Source: CAZFVY01 sp964522665
GTDB taxonomy: Bacteria; Verrucomicrobiota; Verrucomicrobiia; Limisphaerales; CAZFVY01
Assembly (NCBI GenBank): GCA_964522665.1
Contig: CAZFVY010000033.1
Location: 1 to 60,188, forward strand
Direction: 5' to 3'
DNA: 60,188 nt
A program made the position numbers and the translations under genes. This document shows, in pieces, positions 59,817 through 60,188 of this stretch (positions within the stretch are counted from its first letter, which is position 1; every line of letters starts with the position of its first letter). Below the pieces are notes generated by a model. That model was not told where the DNA came from and made no database searches. It saw only the letters and a list, made by a program, of their open reading frames with translations.

Positions 59817-60188
59817 ATGTCGGTCACCCCGCCCGTGAGCCACGATTCGGAAAATCAAGCGCCGCGAACCCAGACGGACTCCTTTGCTCGCGACCAGGCG
59901 CGTCACGCGGTCCCCTGGCGTCAAGTCCTCGACGTATCGGCGCGGCTCAAGTTTGAGCCGCACGACATCGCCGCGCACCTGGACGCGCGGGGACATTACG
60001 CGGTCGAGTTGGATCACGAGTTTCCGCTGCTGGTGAAACTCTTTCGCTACACTTCGCGCCGGCACACGCGGGGCGCGACCTGGCACGAACGGCTCGAGTT
60101 ATTCATTCCCCTCGACGGTCCGGCGCGTTTCCGCATGGGCGAGCAGGAGGTCGAGTTGGAGCGGGGCGACCTGTTGGTGGTGGACAAT
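59817..60188 (+). CDS. AraC-type regulator, N-terminal part only (cut by window end)
   Basis: The frame is open from the ATG at 59817 to the window end (124 codons). It encodes a cupin-like sensor: LVKLFRYTSRRHTRGATWHERLELFIPLDGPARFRMGEQEVELERGDLLVVDN. This sequence is typical of N-terminal domains of AraC regulators controlling sugar genes in Verrucomicrobiota. The helix-turn-helix part lies beyond the window, so the assignment rests on the sensor domain alone. Confidence 0.75.
   Translation, partial: MSVTPPVSHDSENQAPRTQTDSFARDQARHAVPWRQVLDVSARLKFEPHDIAAHLDARGHYAVELDHEFPLLVKLFRYTSRRHTRGATWHERLELFIPLDGPARFRMGEQEVELERGDLLVVDN

Overview
The window is a GC-rich (roughly 65%) stretch of bacterial chromosome that looks like a soil or freshwater Verrucomicrobiota, most likely the Limisphaerales/Pedosphaera branch. 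That placement is an inference from gene content. It rests on a prepilin-like protein with the H-X9-DG motif, a 1,668-residue PVC-type CxxCH protein with ThuA domains, a Tat-exported Gfo/Idh/MocA oxidoreductase, a PQQ-propeller protein, many family-specific dispersed repeats, and a ccsA-hemA-hemC cluster.

Layout. 1-3.2 kb: transglutaminase-like protein, Dabb protein, small membrane protein and lipoprotein, and a gene remnant. 3.2-7 kb: housekeeping run nusB - PHP phosphoesterase - ftsY - ribD. 7-11.4 kb: AT-richer accessory island with an AAA ATPase/DUF4276 pair, an Mrr-like nuclease and two tandem small membrane paralogues separated by a perfect 52-bp palindrome. 11.4-21.1 kb: NfeD protease, receiver/HD-GYP-like regulator, CLC-DUF190 fusion (probable fluoride exporter), sialate O-acetylesterase and HEAT-repeat protein. 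21.1-24.2 kb: repeat-rich stretch with a 243-bp MITE-like element, plus an unusual Ala/Ser/Thr-rich protein carrying three 91-residue repeats. 24.2-27.9 kb: GntR-ABC transporter operon with a decayed permease copy. 28.4-38.3 kb: exported and degradative genes (prepilin-like, PQQ propeller, Gfo/Idh/MocA, GH16, spermidine-synthase-like membrane protein, GH13 amylase). 38.8-43.6 kb: hemC, hemA, ccsA, rpmB, smpB, rpoZ. 44-60 kb: lineage-specific proteins, a VOC dioxygenase-like protein, a second GntR-ABC operon whose permease is fused to an RCC1-like domain, two AraC-type regulators (one cut by the window end), a PEP-hydrolase-family protein, the giant PVC cytochrome/ThuA protein and a DMT transporter.

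No tRNA, rRNA, tmRNA or CRISPR array was found. No transposase gene is present, yet non-coding repeats are abundant. They include two 243-bp MITE copies with matching termini, REP-like inverted pairs, a composite dispersed repeat with head and tail modules, and a short GGTGGGGCGAGG-type repeat that appears to be the MITE target. The best candidates for unusual biology are the AAA/DUF4276/Mrr-like island, the ABC permease with an RCC1-like extension, and the three-repeat protein with the KSFFADEN motif. All functional statements come from reading motifs by eye; no database search was run.
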